A DNA stretch of 64,000 nucleotides from Volutella citrinella (Eukaryota > Ascomycota > Sordariomycetes > Hypocreales > Nectriaceae): NCBI GenBank assembly GCA_034401135.1, contig JAWZSP010000008.1:1364001-1428000 (forward strand). The letters are read 5' to 3'. Positions within the stretch are counted from its first letter, which is position 1. The number at the start of each line of letters is the position of its first letter. The notes beneath the pieces are model-generated. The model was not told where the DNA came from. It was given only the letters and a program-made list of their open reading frames with translations, and did not search any database. Position numbers and translations under genes: made by a program. Of this stretch, positions 43,422 to 55,480 are shown in pieces.

Positions 43422-43795
43422 TGTTCACTTCAGAATAGTGACGGCCCTGTGATCAGCGCGGGGCGTGTTGTTTCTCATTCGCTATGTTGGGGAGGGATGG
43501 TATAAGCTGTTTTAATTCCGTCTGGCAGACTACGATAGAATCGACCCCTGAGTCGACTCTTAGCATGTGTCATTGATATGTTTAGCTTGGAGGAACCTCC
43601 TCTGTCGTAGGCTTTAGGTGTTTCTTGACTCCTAGAGTATCCGTAAATTGTCTTGGTGATGTCTCCAACAACCCCAAAGGATCAGTTCCTCGGCACCACG
43701 CTCTGTGAGCTTGCGCAATCCAACTGTGTCAATTGGTAGTATAAATACAATGAAATCCTATCATACATCTTCTATTTCATTTCTTGACAGTGCTA
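43422..43795. other. Convergent 3' flanks of aim21 and the next gene
   Basis: About 370 bp, AT-richer than the coding regions, without other recognisable features. Confidence 0.4.
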
Positions 43796-44995
43796 CTATC
43801 TCCGTCCCCATGAATTCGACTGCTCAGCGCCTCGCCGCTCGCGCTCCAGCATTTCGTCAAACTCTCTCTGGGCCTGTTGCTTGGCTAGCGAGCGCTCTTC
43901 ATCGGCACTGTTGTAAGTGTAGCCATTTCCAGTCGAGCTCTCATCGCCCCAAAAAGCCTCTTGTGACTGGTCCTGAGACTGACTGGCCTGTCCCCACGAG
44001 CCTTGCGATGTGCTGCTGGGTTGTGGTTGTTGGCTTGGCTGGCGCGGCTGTTGTCGCAGACGCTCCCAAGCGGAGCCGCCGGAAGTTACGGGTCGGTTGC
44101 TGGCAGAGGCAGCAACGGGAGATGCGTCATCTTCCTCTGCCAAAACATCCCAGGAGTTATCGGACTGTTGCGTCTGCTGAGTGGGAGCCTTCTGGTTGGC
44201 CCCCCGGCCCCAGCTGAATGGGGCCGGGGACCAGGAACTGATCCGTGGTGTGTCTGTATCTTTTTGTCCTTCCTCGTAACCGTCCTGCTGCTGCTCTGTT
44301 GAGGACTGGTCACGTTGTGCTGGCCGCACCGGTGGGGGACCTTGCGTAATAACCTGCCGGACGCGCTTGTCGGCGTCCTGAACGAGATGTTGCAGCCTCG
44401 AGTCGGCATGCATCGCCTTCTCATGTTGAAACAGGTTGAGAGCGCGGAAGACAGGTTCAACCATAAACATAATGACAACACCGTAGGCAGAAAAGCGTGC
44501 GGTGTGCCACATAAGCCGCGGGTAAGGGCCCTGGATGTTCTTGGATGAGAAAATGCTGTTCATGTTGTTGGGGTTGAATTTGGCGTCGAACTTGGGCTTC
44601 CAGAAGGGGAATTGGAACGTGTGCCTTCCCCGCCACGTCATGAAACCAGCAAGGCCAACGTCCAGCCACTTGCACGCAGCAGTGCCATGGATGGAATCGA
44701 GCGTGTGCTCGGTGAGGGCGCGAATCTCTTCGTCGGAGAGTTCACGTCCGAGGCTGGCGGCCATACCCGAGGCGCGCGATGTGGCCACGAGGAGGTTGAT
44801 GTCCTTGCGGTAGCCGATGAAGGACGCATATGCCGGTGGTGAGTAATCTTGGAATTGCGAATTGACACGATTCTGGATATATGGCTGGTATTGCTCGACA
44901 GATGCGAGGGCGCTCTGGCGCCATTGCTCCATGGCCTGGTACTGCTTCTTGGCCTCCGCCGGGGACGCCGGCATTTTGGGGGACGATTCACTCAT
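43796..44995 (-). CDS. Conserved fungal protein of unknown function
   Basis: 399 aa without intron. The first 200 residues look globular and conserved: a helical start (AEAKKQYQAMEQWRQSALAS), YIQNRVNSQFQDYSPPAYAS, then LTEHTLDSIHGTAACKWLDV followed by LAGFMTWRGRHTFQFPFWKP. A hydrophobic segment (AYGVVIMFMVEPVFRALNLF, about residues 170-190) may be a membrane helix. The remainder is Gln/Ser/Pro-rich with repeated tryptophan patches (SSWSPAPFSWGRG, GSAWERLRQQP, EAFWGDESS) and ends in a charged coiled-coil (QREFDEMLERERRGAE). I do not recognise a named function. It shares a 400-bp divergent promoter with dna2. Confidence 0.8.
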   Translation of the reverse strand: MSESSPKMPASPAEAKKQYQAMEQWRQSALASVEQYQPYIQNRVNSQFQDYSPPAYASFIGYRKDINLLVATSRASGMAASLGRELSDEEIRALTEHTLDSIHGTAACKWLDVGLAGFMTWRGRHTFQFPFWKPKFDAKFNPNNMNSIFSSKNIQGPYPRLMWHTARFSAYGVVIMFMVEPVFRALNLFQHEKAMHADSRLQHLVQDADKRVRQVITQGPPPVRPAQRDQSSTEQQQDGYEEGQKDTDTPRISSWSPAPFSWGRGANQKAPTQQTQQSDNSWDVLAEEDDASPVAASASNRPVTSGGSAWERLRQQPRQPSQQPQPSSTSQGSWGQASQSQDQSQEAFWGDESSTGNGYTYNSADEERSLAKQQAQREFDEMLERERRGAEQSNSWGRR

Positions 44996-45398
44996 TGCGC
45001 TTTATGAAACCGGTGATTGGACTTCCCAATGAGTGGTCAATCCCTTTGTCTGGCGTTCCGAAATGTGAGCTTTTTGGCTGAGTGGTTCTGGATGTCGGAC
45101 GACGGCGGGACATCGTGACGCAATGACATCGATGGTTGCGGCGCAGAAGCTTCCGGCGCAGCTTTATCGATAGGAGCGAATCACGTGGACGCCTGTGGTT
45201 GACAGTGACACATGGTTGTCCTGGCAGAGTGGGTCGCGTCTGTACGCGTTCCCGGCCACTAAACGCGTCCACCTTGAGCTCCCACTTCGTCACGTACAGA
45301 CCACTTCTTGGAGATACGCTTGAATCTTGACTTTTGATCTTTCTCTCGATGGACGGATCGAGCAGGCACACCTCGTTCGGTCAACGACTTCAATAATA
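44996..45398. other. Divergent promoter shared with dna2
   Basis: About 400 bp between the start of the conserved unknown protein and dna2. It includes two ACGCGT boxes listed separately and CGTGAC/CACGTG-type motifs (for example TCACGTGG at about 45180). Confidence 0.5.
45244..45268. promoter_or_regulatory. Two MCB (ACGCGT) boxes upstream of dna2
   Basis: ACGCGT occurs at 45244-45249 and 45263-45268, 14 nt apart and 130-155 bp before the dna2 start. ACGCGT is the MluI cell-cycle box recognised by the MBF (Mbp1/Swi6) factor at replication genes in yeasts. Spaced pairs before a DNA replication gene are a good functional match. The same boxes lie about 250 bp from the start of the divergent gene. 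Confidence 0.55.
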
Positions 45399-48300
45399 AT
45401 GCCTCTGCAGAAGTCCTACTCGGACTATGCTGGCCCGGCTAAGGCAAGTTTGTTTACCACATCGGAGCTTCAATTTATTGACAAGCTGGGCAGCAGCGTT
45501 CAGCATGGCAACGATCGAGAAGCAATCCCGTCAACCAAACCCCCAAATCTCGAGCGCTACGACCCGTCTCCGAAGTCACGAAGAACAAGCTGAACAAGTT
45601 CCAATACCAGCCAGCTGCGGATGTTGCCCCGGAGGAGAATGAAGCTAAACAGACCCCGACCAGGGCAGCGACAGCCGATGCTCTGCGACCCTCTCCCTCG
45701 GATAGACCCAAGAACGACAACACGGCCACGCCGGTAACACGGCTAACATGGCGGGATCTCATCGAGCCGACCAGCGTTACTGACGACGAAGCTCATGTCT
45801 CGCCCAGCGAACGATTACTCTGGGACAACAAGCAGGACTCCCTCTACGCCTCCGCCCTCTCCCCGATGATGCCCCGAAAGGGGAGAAAGCGAGCTAGAAG
45901 TTCCTCCCCGATTTCTTCGCCTGCAAATGAAGCGCCGAACCCTCCATCCGTCAATGTGAAGAAGCTAGCGCAAGCTCTGAAATCTCCCCATGCAGACCCT
46001 ACACTTGAGCTATGGGACCGATACTCCTTCAACGGCTCACAGAATACCAACACTCCTCTCGGAATCGCGAACCCGGCTTTGGCACAGCTAGTGGTGTCAT
46101 CTTCACCACGGCCTTCCAAGTTTTCAACTGGTCAAGCGAATGATGTTGGCCTCCGACGAGCGATCAGCTGTGGCCTGAACTGGCCGAAGAGGAGGAAAAT
46201 CGAGAGGATGAGCTCGGGTCTCCGATCTCATGCGGAGAAGGAAGATGCGGAAGCTGCCTCGAAGTCCTCACTGGTTACAGCCTTGCTTGATACGGTGACT
46301 AGCAGCATCAACGGGCAGACTGAAACGGAGGCCGAGGACATCGCTGATGAGTCGCCATCGCCTAAGAAGCGGCGGATATTTACATCACATACTGGCTCCC
46401 CAAGCCGACGAGACCCCATGACAGCCTCAGTGTCTAGACCACCATCTTCGGACTACGGCGACGATGATTTCGATGACTTGGACGACGATACAATGATGCA
46501 GCTTGAAGCGAGTATAATCGCAACACAGCTGGAGCCAAATTGCGACACAAAAGAAGAAACCCCGGACCCCATATTAATAGAAGAGCAAGACGATACGAAA
46601 GCAATCGCCTTGGACGAGTTTGAAGATTTAGATGATGACATCTTCGACGAGGCGGAAGAACTTGTCACGGCTGTTGAGTCTCAAGCGCCTGCCAAGGCTC
46701 CTACTTCGAACACACAGAACACACGGAACCCCGAAGCCGAAAACATTCGGAAAGATGTGGACGACGAATTCGACGATGCCTTTGGAGGAGATTTTGATTT
46801 CGAAGCAGTGGAACTCGCAGCAACACAGGCCATGCAGAAGGGTCATATCGATGTACGTTGAAGGGGAGAATCCAGAGAGAGGCCAGGTGCTAAGTATCAG
46901 GTAGAGCGGTCGGAAACCCAAGACCATACAGCGATACTTGATAACAAATGTTTTGGAGGGCGAGTTTATTGACGAATATGGAAATACTCGCCCTGAGAAG
47001 GTAAGCTGACCCAACACCACAACAAACACAGTCTGCTAAAAAGTCCTATCATAGATTCTGCTTATTCAGGCAGACGGTTCAAAACTCGTGAGGACTGTCA
47101 ACCTGCGGGCTTCATGGTACGACACACCAGCTCACTCCCAAGCTTATGTCCATGTTATTGGCGAATTCTCCTCGAAAGGACAGTGCATCATCGATGATGC
47201 ACACAATCTCCTCATCCTACACCCTGATCAGCTCATATCTGCTACTGTGGTTGCCGACTCCTTTGGCTGCATGCGACGTGCCGTTCTGCAGGACCGCGTC
47301 AAGGCCACTAGTGAACCGACGCCCCCACTCGTCTATGGAACCATGTTGCATGAGATTTTCCAAGCGGCATTGCTCGAGAACAAATGGGACCTCAAGTTCC
47401 TTGCGACGGTGATTGACAAGGTGTGCGAGAAACATGTGGAGGATCTTTACACCATCAAGGTCGGAATGGCCACGGCGAAAGAGCACCTTCAGTCCAAGAT
47501 GACCGAGCTGAGCTACTGGGCAGCTGCCTTCGTGTCATCCCAGCCAAAGGTAAATTTTCTCATCTTCTGCTGTAGGCCAACGCTGACAGTTTTGTAGTCG
47601 GACGCAGTCGTGGAAGATCGCAATGGCAAGAAGGCAACCATGGCCGTCACGAAATTACTCGATGTTGAAGAACACGTTTGGTCGCCCATGTATGGCCTAA
47701 AAGGTAACATCGACGCAACAGTCGAGGTTGCTATGCAGGACGGCAAACAGAGCCGGACGCTCACCTTGCCGTTCGAAGTCAAGACTGGGAAGCATGCCAA
47801 CAGCAACCATATGGCCCAGACTGCCTTATACACACTCCTCCTGTCAGATCGCTATGATATCGAAATTGCCTTCGGCGTTCTTTATTACATGGAAACGTCA
47901 AAGACAATACGAATACCCGCGGTCCGCCACGAACTCCGCCACATGATCATGCAGCGAAATAGCTTAGCATGCTACGTTCGGGAGAGAAGTGTGCAACTGC
48001 CACCGATGCTCAAGAGCAAGCACATGTGTGGAAAGTGCTACGCCAAGACGTCATGTTTTACCTACCATCGGCTTGCAGATAATGGCGATGGCGAGTCGAG
48101 TGGCATGCACGACAAATTTGACGCCTTAGTAAAGCACCTCACTCCCCGGCACCAAGAGTTTTTTATCAACTGGGAGAATCTGCTTACGAAAGAAGAAAAA
48201 GAGAGCCAGAAGCTCAAGCGAGAGCTCTGGACGATGACCAGCGTGGAACGAGAAAAGAAGTCTCGTTGCTTCTCGGATGTCATCATCGAGGAGGGTAGCG

Positions 48301-50360
48301 CCTCTGAAGACACGGACAATCCCAAAATCAACCGGTTTCGCTACAGCTTCGTCAAGCGAGTGCCGATACCGGGCTTCTCGTTTCTCGAATCCGAGTTGAA
48401 TGTGGGCGAACCTGTTGTCGTGTCCGACGAAGACGGTCATTTTGCGCTTGCAATCGGTTATGTTACCGCCGTGAAAAGGAATAAGATTAGTGTTGCAGTT
48501 GACCGGAGGCTACACAACGCTCGAATCCGGCAACCAGGCTTTGATGAAGTCAACAACCAGGTCTTTGCGAGCATCATGGATGTTGCTCACGAAGGCGCAA
48601 CTCAGGACGAGAGCCTTGGCAAGATCAAGGAAGCTCCAGTGCGATATCGACTGGACCAAGACGAATTCAGCAACGGCATGGCCACGGTGCGGAACAATCT
48701 TGTTCAGATAATGGCTGATGATGTTCCTGCAGCAAGGCAGATTCGGCATCTCGTGGTTGACTTGGTGCCGCCAAGATTCAAGACTGTGCCCACTCAGTAC
48801 ACAGTTTCCGATCGAGACAGCCTAAATGTTGACCAGCATCGAGCTATCGAGAAGGTCATGAGCGCTCAAGATTATGCCCTGGTGCTCGGCATGCCCGGTA
48901 CTGGAAAGACAACAACTATCGCTCACATCATTCGTGCACTCACCTCTCAAGGAAAGAGTGTGCTGCTTACCTCTCACACTCACACGGCGGTTGACAATAT
49001 TCTGCTGAAGCTGAAGTCCGACAAGATCCCTATTCTTCGCCTAGGAGCCCCTGCAAAGGTCCACCCTGACGTCCAAGAATTTGCTATTCTTGCGGGCCAA
49101 CCGATGAAATCGTTTGAAGAAATCAAGGAGGCCTGGCACGGTTCCCCGATTGTTGCCACAACCTGTCTCGGCATTGGCCATCCTATCTTCCACGAGCGCT
49201 CGTTCGACTACTGCATCGTGGATGAAGCCTCACAAATCACATTACCGATCTGCGTCGGACCTATCAGAATGGCCAACACCTTCGTTTTAGTAGGTGACCA
49301 CAATCAGCTTCCTCCAGTTGTCAAAAACGAGGAGGCGCGCGCAGGCGGTCTCGACGTGAGCCTCTTCAAGCTCCTCTCTGACTCTCACCCGGAGTCTGTT
49401 GTCAATCTCGAGCACCAGTACCGCATGTGCGAAGACATCATGACGCTGAGCAATACGTTGATTTATGACGGGAAGCTTCGCTGCGGTACTGAACAATTGA
49501 AGAGGCGCAAGCTTCACATTCCTAGGATGGAAGCACTCCGACAACGGCACCACAATGCTGCTACTATCCTGCAAGGTCCCAGCCCGAGATCCTTCTGCAC
49601 AGGACCAGCGCCTTCGAGGTGCTGGCTTTACGACCTGCTTGATAGCGAGGCCCGTGTGCGCTTCATTAACACCGACACGATTCAGCCACTTGTCAGGGAA
49701 GAGGCCCATGGCAAACGAATCGTCAACTCTGCCGAAGTACGAATAGTCTCCCAGCTGGTTGATTCGCTCCTGACCGTGGGGGTACCTGGATCAGAGATTG
49801 GTGTCATGACACACTATCGCGCACAACTGTTCCTGCTGAAGGAGAAATTGAAAGGCTTTCCTGGGCTGGAAATGCACACCACAGATCGATTCCAAGGACG
49901 AGACAAGGAAGCAATCATATTGAGCCTGGTGCGGAGCAACGAGGCCTGCAACATTGGCGATCTGTTGAAGGATTGGCGGAGAATCAATGTCGCATTTACC
50001 CGAGCGAAGACTAAGCTGCTCGTCATTGGAAGCAAGTCCACTCTGAAAGAGAGCGGCAGAGAGAATATGCTCAGTCAGTTCATCTCTCTGATGGAAGATC
50101 ATGACTGGATTTTCGACATGCCCGCCGACGCATTGGACAGCCACCACTTTGAAGACTTGGGCACACAAATCACGGCCACAGGTCCAACGCAAAAACAAGC
50201 ATCACCGAAGAAGTTACAAAACAAGAAGCCGACGGGTGCTTCTGGAAAAGAGAACCGCAGGCCATCGCCGCGGAGAGCGAAGATCGGGGAAAGGGCGTTA
50301 CTCAAGGGGAAACCGATTATGAGGGATATTTTGAATGAAATGACCAATGGCGCATATTAA
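45399..50360 (+). CDS. dna2: DNA replication helicase/nuclease Dna2
   Basis: ATP-dependent helicase and flap nuclease for Okazaki fragment maturation and end resection. Five exons: 45399-45443, 45494-46852, 46905-47000, 47055-47549 and 47598-50360, giving about 1585 aa. An acidic disordered N-terminus precedes KTIQRYLITNVLEGEF. The RecB-type nuclease has GNIDATVEV and FEVKTGKHANSNHMAQTALY. Iron-sulphur cysteines are in FGCMRRAV and CGKCYAKTSC. SF1 helicase motifs are GMPGTGKTTT (Walker A), DEAS, GDHNQLPPVV, LEHQYRM, TTDRFQGRDKEAIILSLVRS and RINVAFTRAKTKLLVIG. The first intron (45444-45493, 50 nt) has a GC donor in perfect AAG/GCAAGT context; it is required to join MPLQKSYSDYAGPAK to QRSAWQRSRSNPVNQTPKSR. 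Without it the frame stops at 45591. Other introns are 48-54 nt with GT-AG ends. Confidence 0.94.
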
Positions 50361-50468
50361 AGGGTTGGTTTCGGGTCGAGCAATGACGTTGGTGGGTATT
50401 TTATACGAGGCGCGCTTTTCATGGCTAGGAAACCCAAGGTGTGGCTACAGTAGGAAATTCAATGAATA

Positions 50469-53400
50469 TCAACGCTTCTCATTTGGAGGCGTATCATCCT
50501 CATCATCCATGTACGGCTCCTCCTGCTTTATTTTGCCTTCAAATCTACCGACACTGTCAGTTATGCTGCCAATGTGCATCTTGGTCTAGGGGCTGCGGAT
50601 GAAACGTACCTCTTCTCCCCAACAATCAGCTTTGTGAATTTCTCGAGCTCCTCGAGTTGGGCGACGCAGCCTGTCAAGCTTTCATTGTAGGAGAAGCTGT
50701 AGATGTCGCTCCAAGTCTTCTGGCGGGCCAGTTCTTGGCATTCCGCACTCTCTTGCATTTCTCGAGCGACCTCGGCGCTTTTGAGAATTAGTTTCTTACG
50801 TGCAGCTGCGGCACTGGGAAGATATCGCTGTAGCACAATCAGTCATTTCTCCAGAATAAAAGGTTGCTGGACTAGGCTTACCGGAACCTTGCGCTGGGAT
50901 CGCAAAGCGCCTGCGAGGATGTAAAGATTTCCAAGGATAGTCGCCACGGCGTCTCTCCTGTAGGTGAGCAGTTTCTCGGCTGCGACAGGGCTGTCGCGGA
51001 TATAGTTGGGATTGTAAAAGAGGGCAGACTGGCGGACAGCAATGAGATATTCGAAGAATCGCTCGCAGGATCCAGCCAGCGCTGAGTAGGGTATGGGGTC
51101 GAATGGTGCACGCAGGCGAATTTCATGACGTGTCATGACCTGGAGACAGTAAGTGGCTGACGCATAAGTGTCCATTGAATGGCGAGGCTTACCAGAAGCT
51201 GTCGAATGCGGACGAAGCCTTCACGCATTCGACTCTCCAGCATTTCGGACCTTCGAATATCTTCCGGTGTGGGGTCTTCTCCCTCATCGAAATAGACATA
51301 GTTGGCGACAACATCTAGGAAGCATGAGCAAACAACCATTGAGATAAGGTCACGGCATGTTGGAGACTGACTTCGGTATAAGATGGTCATGAAGAAAAGC
51401 ATGGACGACAATGCGAAGCGCACCTCGTGGCGTGCAACAAACGGCCACAGGATCCAATTCACAACTATGGGAGTGATGGTGCCGACGAAGAAGGCGATGC
51501 CCTTGTAAGTGACAAGCAATACGGCAGAGGACACCGGGCTTTGGCTCTGCAGACCAAGGGAGATGACTGTGAAGGAGAGACAGCCCACCAGGCCAGACCG
51601 CTGCCGGGTTGCGAGTTAGCGCGAGGATGAGCATCAAGGAGCTGGGAAACGTACCGGATGTGTGCTTTGAGTAAACCTGTACAGCATAGGAATCATGTAA
51701 ATAGCGGCAAAGGCGGCCATGACATACGGATTCCCGTGACCGGCGGCGAACGCTGCCCCGGCCCATACGGCGCCGAGAATGGCTGCCAACGCACGCGTCA
51801 CCAGATCTTGGACATTACCACCGACTCGGGGATGAACCATGATGAAGGCCATGCAGACGGCCCACCAGGCCTCGTACTCGTTCCACCACCACGAGTAGCC
51901 GTCGATCCACGCAGGGATGGCCAGGGCCGAGGTGAGAAGGGCGACTTTGAGGGCATATCTGCTCTCGAACCCTTGCAGCCGGTGCAGGATCATCCAGACT
52001 CTGTAGCCGAGCTTGTCCCTTCGCGATGCAGGCTGGCCCCTGATGCTGCGGTCCACAAACGACTTGGTCATGCTGAACTTGTCCGCCGCGGCGACCTCAC
52101 CGCCGCGAGGCTCGGCGTGGCCCTCACGGGCGCGCAGCTTATCCAGCAGCGTCTCGATCTCCGCAAATGTGGCCTGGTACATACCGGCCGTGACGCCGCT
52201 GCGATCGTGCCTGACTTGGGCGTTTGTTCGGTACACTGCCTTTCGCGGAGGGTACGTGGGGAGGTTGAGCCTGACGCCGCTTGAGCCCACCTGCATCTCA
52301 TGGACCTTGACCATGAGGCTGACGATGGTGGCGGCAGCTTCGCGGGCGTGCCTCGCGAATACCAGCTGTCCGACGACCTGGGGCTTGCTCGTGTAAGACT
52401 CGGGAAGGTCGCTGCACAACAGCGTCGTTTCAGCGGCATCAAAGGCCGCCAGTGCAGTATTCGTGCGAATCTCAATTGGGGGCAAATCTGACGGGATTTC
52501 AGGGGGCGGGCCAAAGTGCCCGCGGCAGCCAGAAATGTCCATGAGAGCAGCATGGCATCGCTTGAGGCTCTCCATCATGCACATGAGGACCTCCTTGGTA
52601 GGCCCTGAGAGCGCCGCGGCAACCCTTCTGCTGGTTTCGTCTTCCCCATCCTGTGATGACGATGCGGTGTCATCGGGCAGAGGCTCGTCAATGCCTCGGA
52701 CATGTATGGCAACAGGAGGACTGCCAGTGTCCCAGTCGTCGAACAACACGGTCTCTGTCTCCATAGAGAGCAGCGCTCGTACAGTGCCCTGAATAAGGTT
52801 TCGTAAGTCGCGAATGTCCGCGGGCTTGAATCGGGTAAGTGTCAGCTCAATTCGCATATCACGGTAAGCGACGGAAATATCCATAAACGTCTTTCCAAGC
52901 CTGCGCCTTAGCCTCGTATCTCGTGGCCGGGGCACGATGAGTGCTTCCTACATTTACCCATTAGTGACTGATGAAAACAACCGATGCCGCTGGCCTTGTA
53001 GCCATACCTGCATATTTCTAAACGACTTGTCCAGAGTGGCCGTCAGCGGACGGTTTCCAGCGTCGGGAAACACGACGCAATTCACAACCAAAGCAATTGC
53101 CTGCCCCAATAGCCAGGGTATCGCATAGGCTCGAATTTTTGACCATTCTATTCCCCGGCCGCTTGTGTTGGCCAGGATAGTAAAGGTAACAGCCAGGCCA
53201 GCACACAAAACGCCCTGGTAGAACCGGATGAAGAAGGCGCGGACGTAGGCGATGCTCGCCATAAAGATGGCCAAAAACATGGTCAAAATACCACCATAGC
53301 CCGCACTTGCAGCCATTGTCGATGTCGAGAGGAGCAGACCAAGCACGCCCCAGCCAATGCCAGCAGCTGTGCCAACAATGGTCATGATTGTCCCATCCAC

Positions 53401-54078
53401 TTGGGCCCCAAAAGTGCGAGACGGGTGGTTGATGATGACTGAGACAGCCATGATGTAGTCGTATCGACCAAGCCATTTGCTAACGGCTGGTATTAAGCAA
53501 AGTATATAAGCAATAAAGAATGCCAGGAAACATTTAAACAGACTGGTGCCTGCCCTGGTTGTGAAAACCTTCCGCGCCGCCAATTTTATGTCATGCCATT
53601 GCCCAGGCAGGAAGCCTTTGGCAGAAAGGGGATGGCTTTGGTGGAAAGCGTGCGGGAGATATTCCCTTCCTTGTTCCTCGGCCTCCTTGGGCAGCAAGGG
53701 TTCGGGCTTGAGGAACAAGGCGTCGAAGAAGCCATCTCTGAGATCTGACACGCCATACGTCTCCATATTGATATGCTCATCCGACACCATCTGGTCGATG
53801 TGCTTCGAGCTCATGATGGAGGCGGGCCTACTGTTCGGCCTGCTGCTCAGCCTCGGCACAGGAAAGTACTCCTCGCCACCAGGTGTCCCCGGTCGAGAAG
53901 GCGGAGGCGATGCGAGCCGAGCCATGTACTCGGCGAGGCCACTTGGGCCAGGCCCGAACCCTGGACTTAGCTCATCGAACCTGAGCTCGGGGAGGTCATC
54001 GTCGTCTTCTTCTTCAGGACGTGGGAACAGTGGCTCGCCATGAGCCTTTTCTGGGGAATTAGGCGTATTAGATGCCAT
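50469..54078 (-). CDS. Bre4-like large membrane protein (DUF2421 / putative ER transporter, FUSC-like)
   Basis: Member of the fungal brefeldin-A-sensitivity-related family with an N-terminal six-span transporter-like region, a second FUSC-like span cluster and a C-terminal DUF2421 region. Seven exons: 54078-53008, 52947-51655, 51600-51372, 51314-51193, 51139-50882, 50827-50610 and 50544-50469, giving 1088 aa. An acidic N-terminus (PEEEDDDDLPELRFDELSPG) is followed by spans such as LFKCFLAFFIAYILCLIPAV, MTIVGTAAGIGWGVLGLLLS and LTMFLAIFMASIAYVRAFFI. A second cluster includes WWAVCMAFIMVHPRVGG, LAAILGAVWAGAAFAAGHG and AFFVGTITPIVVNWILWPFV. The soluble C-terminus ends FEGKIKQEEPYMDDEDD. Every junction keeps the frame; introns are about 53-65 nt. 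Substrate and precise location are unknown; the family is linked to ER/Golgi function in yeast. Confidence 0.88.
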
Positions 54079-54954
54079 CTTGATATCGGGTCAGGCCAAG
54101 CAGAGCCCGGAAGCCAACCAAGGTGTATGAGAAATGCCACGGGTCTCCAAAACGGAATCCAAGAATGATGCCCAGTTGCGAAGATTGGCCTTGTAGAGCC
54201 TAAGCTTGTCTCATGGCGAAAGGGTTACGAGTTTGGCGGTTGAAGGGTCTGTCGTGATCGTGAGCATCTGGATAAGCTCGCTCTTGTTGCCAGATGCCCG
54301 GGTCTCGCAATTGCATCCCTCCAGACCGTGTAGCAGATGCAGGCTTTCCGGGCTCCAGGCGACCAGCGGCCATAGCAATGCAAGGCAATGCAATGGGGGG
54401 GGGTTGCTCGTGAGAGGAGAGGGATGGTGGGCCCTGTGTCGGCTTGACTCATGCTGATGGATGTTTATTACGAATCCACTAGCATTTTAGGCCTTCATTG
54501 CCCCAGAGTCGCGCGACATTGCCTATGCAGAGCGTTGGAACCGTCCAGAGGATGCATTGCGATACTTGAAACGATTCATGGCTTGGAGTGCTAGGATTGG
54601 GCCGTTCCGCTAATAGGCCCAATGTGACCGTCATTCAGGAAACCACTCCGCAAACGATCCATTTTGGTTTGCCGAGCGCTGGAGGTCGTGCCAGTGGGCT
54701 GGGGGGCTCGCATTTGCCGAACGGGAGGGGGCGTGCGAGGGCCAAAGAGAGGTCGTCTCATTTGAGTGGGCGTGTACGTATGGCTAGGGTCACGTGCAGA
54801 AGATTCCGATGTCCCGGGGTTCCCAACTTCACCAAATCGACGTCTAGTCATTCAGCAGCATCCAGCTCCCCATCTCGCCTCGCCTCGCCACCCAGCCATT
54901 GAGGCATCGCACGAACGTCCCGCATCGCCGAATACCTCGTGTCCCCGACGAACC
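54079..54954. other. Divergent promoter region
   Basis: About 875 bp between the Bre4-like gene and the complex I subunit gene. It contains a G run near 54393-54402 and a C/T-rich leader before 54955. No gene supported. Confidence 0.4.
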
Positions 54955-55480
54955 ATGGCCATCATCCGCCACGCCGTCGCGCCGCTGCGTGCGGTCCGAT
55001 GCGCCCGCCAGCCCATCTCCGCCAGAGCCTTCTCCGTCACCGCCCGACGACGTGGTGGCCACGGCGAGTCGCAGTTCGATCCCCCCACCGGCTGGCTCTG
55101 GGGCGTCAAGCCCGGCGAGAAGCCTGAGCCCGAGGGCTGGGAGTGGCCCATGTACATCTTCCTCGGTGGCCTTGTTGTCACCGGCGTTGCGCTGGCCTTT
55201 AAGCCCGACACGACGTGAGTTTGGCCCAATATCCCGCAACCCGCCGTGGGAAGCGACAGTCCGCACGATCGAGGCCGCCATTCGAAGCCGTGGAGATGGA
55301 ATTGAGCCCGCAATGGCGGGAGATGGCGATGCGGCATTTTGGCGGGGGGTGTGTGTTTGACGAGGACCTGATGCTAACTCGCGTGATAATAGTGTTTCGA
55401 CCTGGGCCCTCGAGGAGGCACGAAGGAGGTTAGAGAGCGAGGGTGTCCTGCCCGACCCCGAGAGCCAGAAGAAGAACTAA
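54955..55480 (+). CDS. Mitochondrial complex I accessory subunit, ESSS/NDUFB11 type
   Basis: Inner-membrane accessory subunit of NADH:ubiquinone oxidoreductase. Exons 54955-55214 and 55393-55480 give 115 aa. Residues 1-32 are an Arg-rich mitochondrial presequence (HAVAPLRAVRCARQPISARA). FDPPTGWLWGVKPGEKPEPE precedes a single membrane helix (MYIFLGGLVVTGVALAF), and a charged helix (STWALEEARRRLESEG) ends the protein. The layout of short matrix part, one membrane span and a C-terminal amphipathic helix matches the ESSS family (about 11-12 kDa mature). The 178-nt intron is long for this window but has good borders (GTGAGT...AATAG). The assignment rests on remembered family patterns. Confidence 0.8.
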
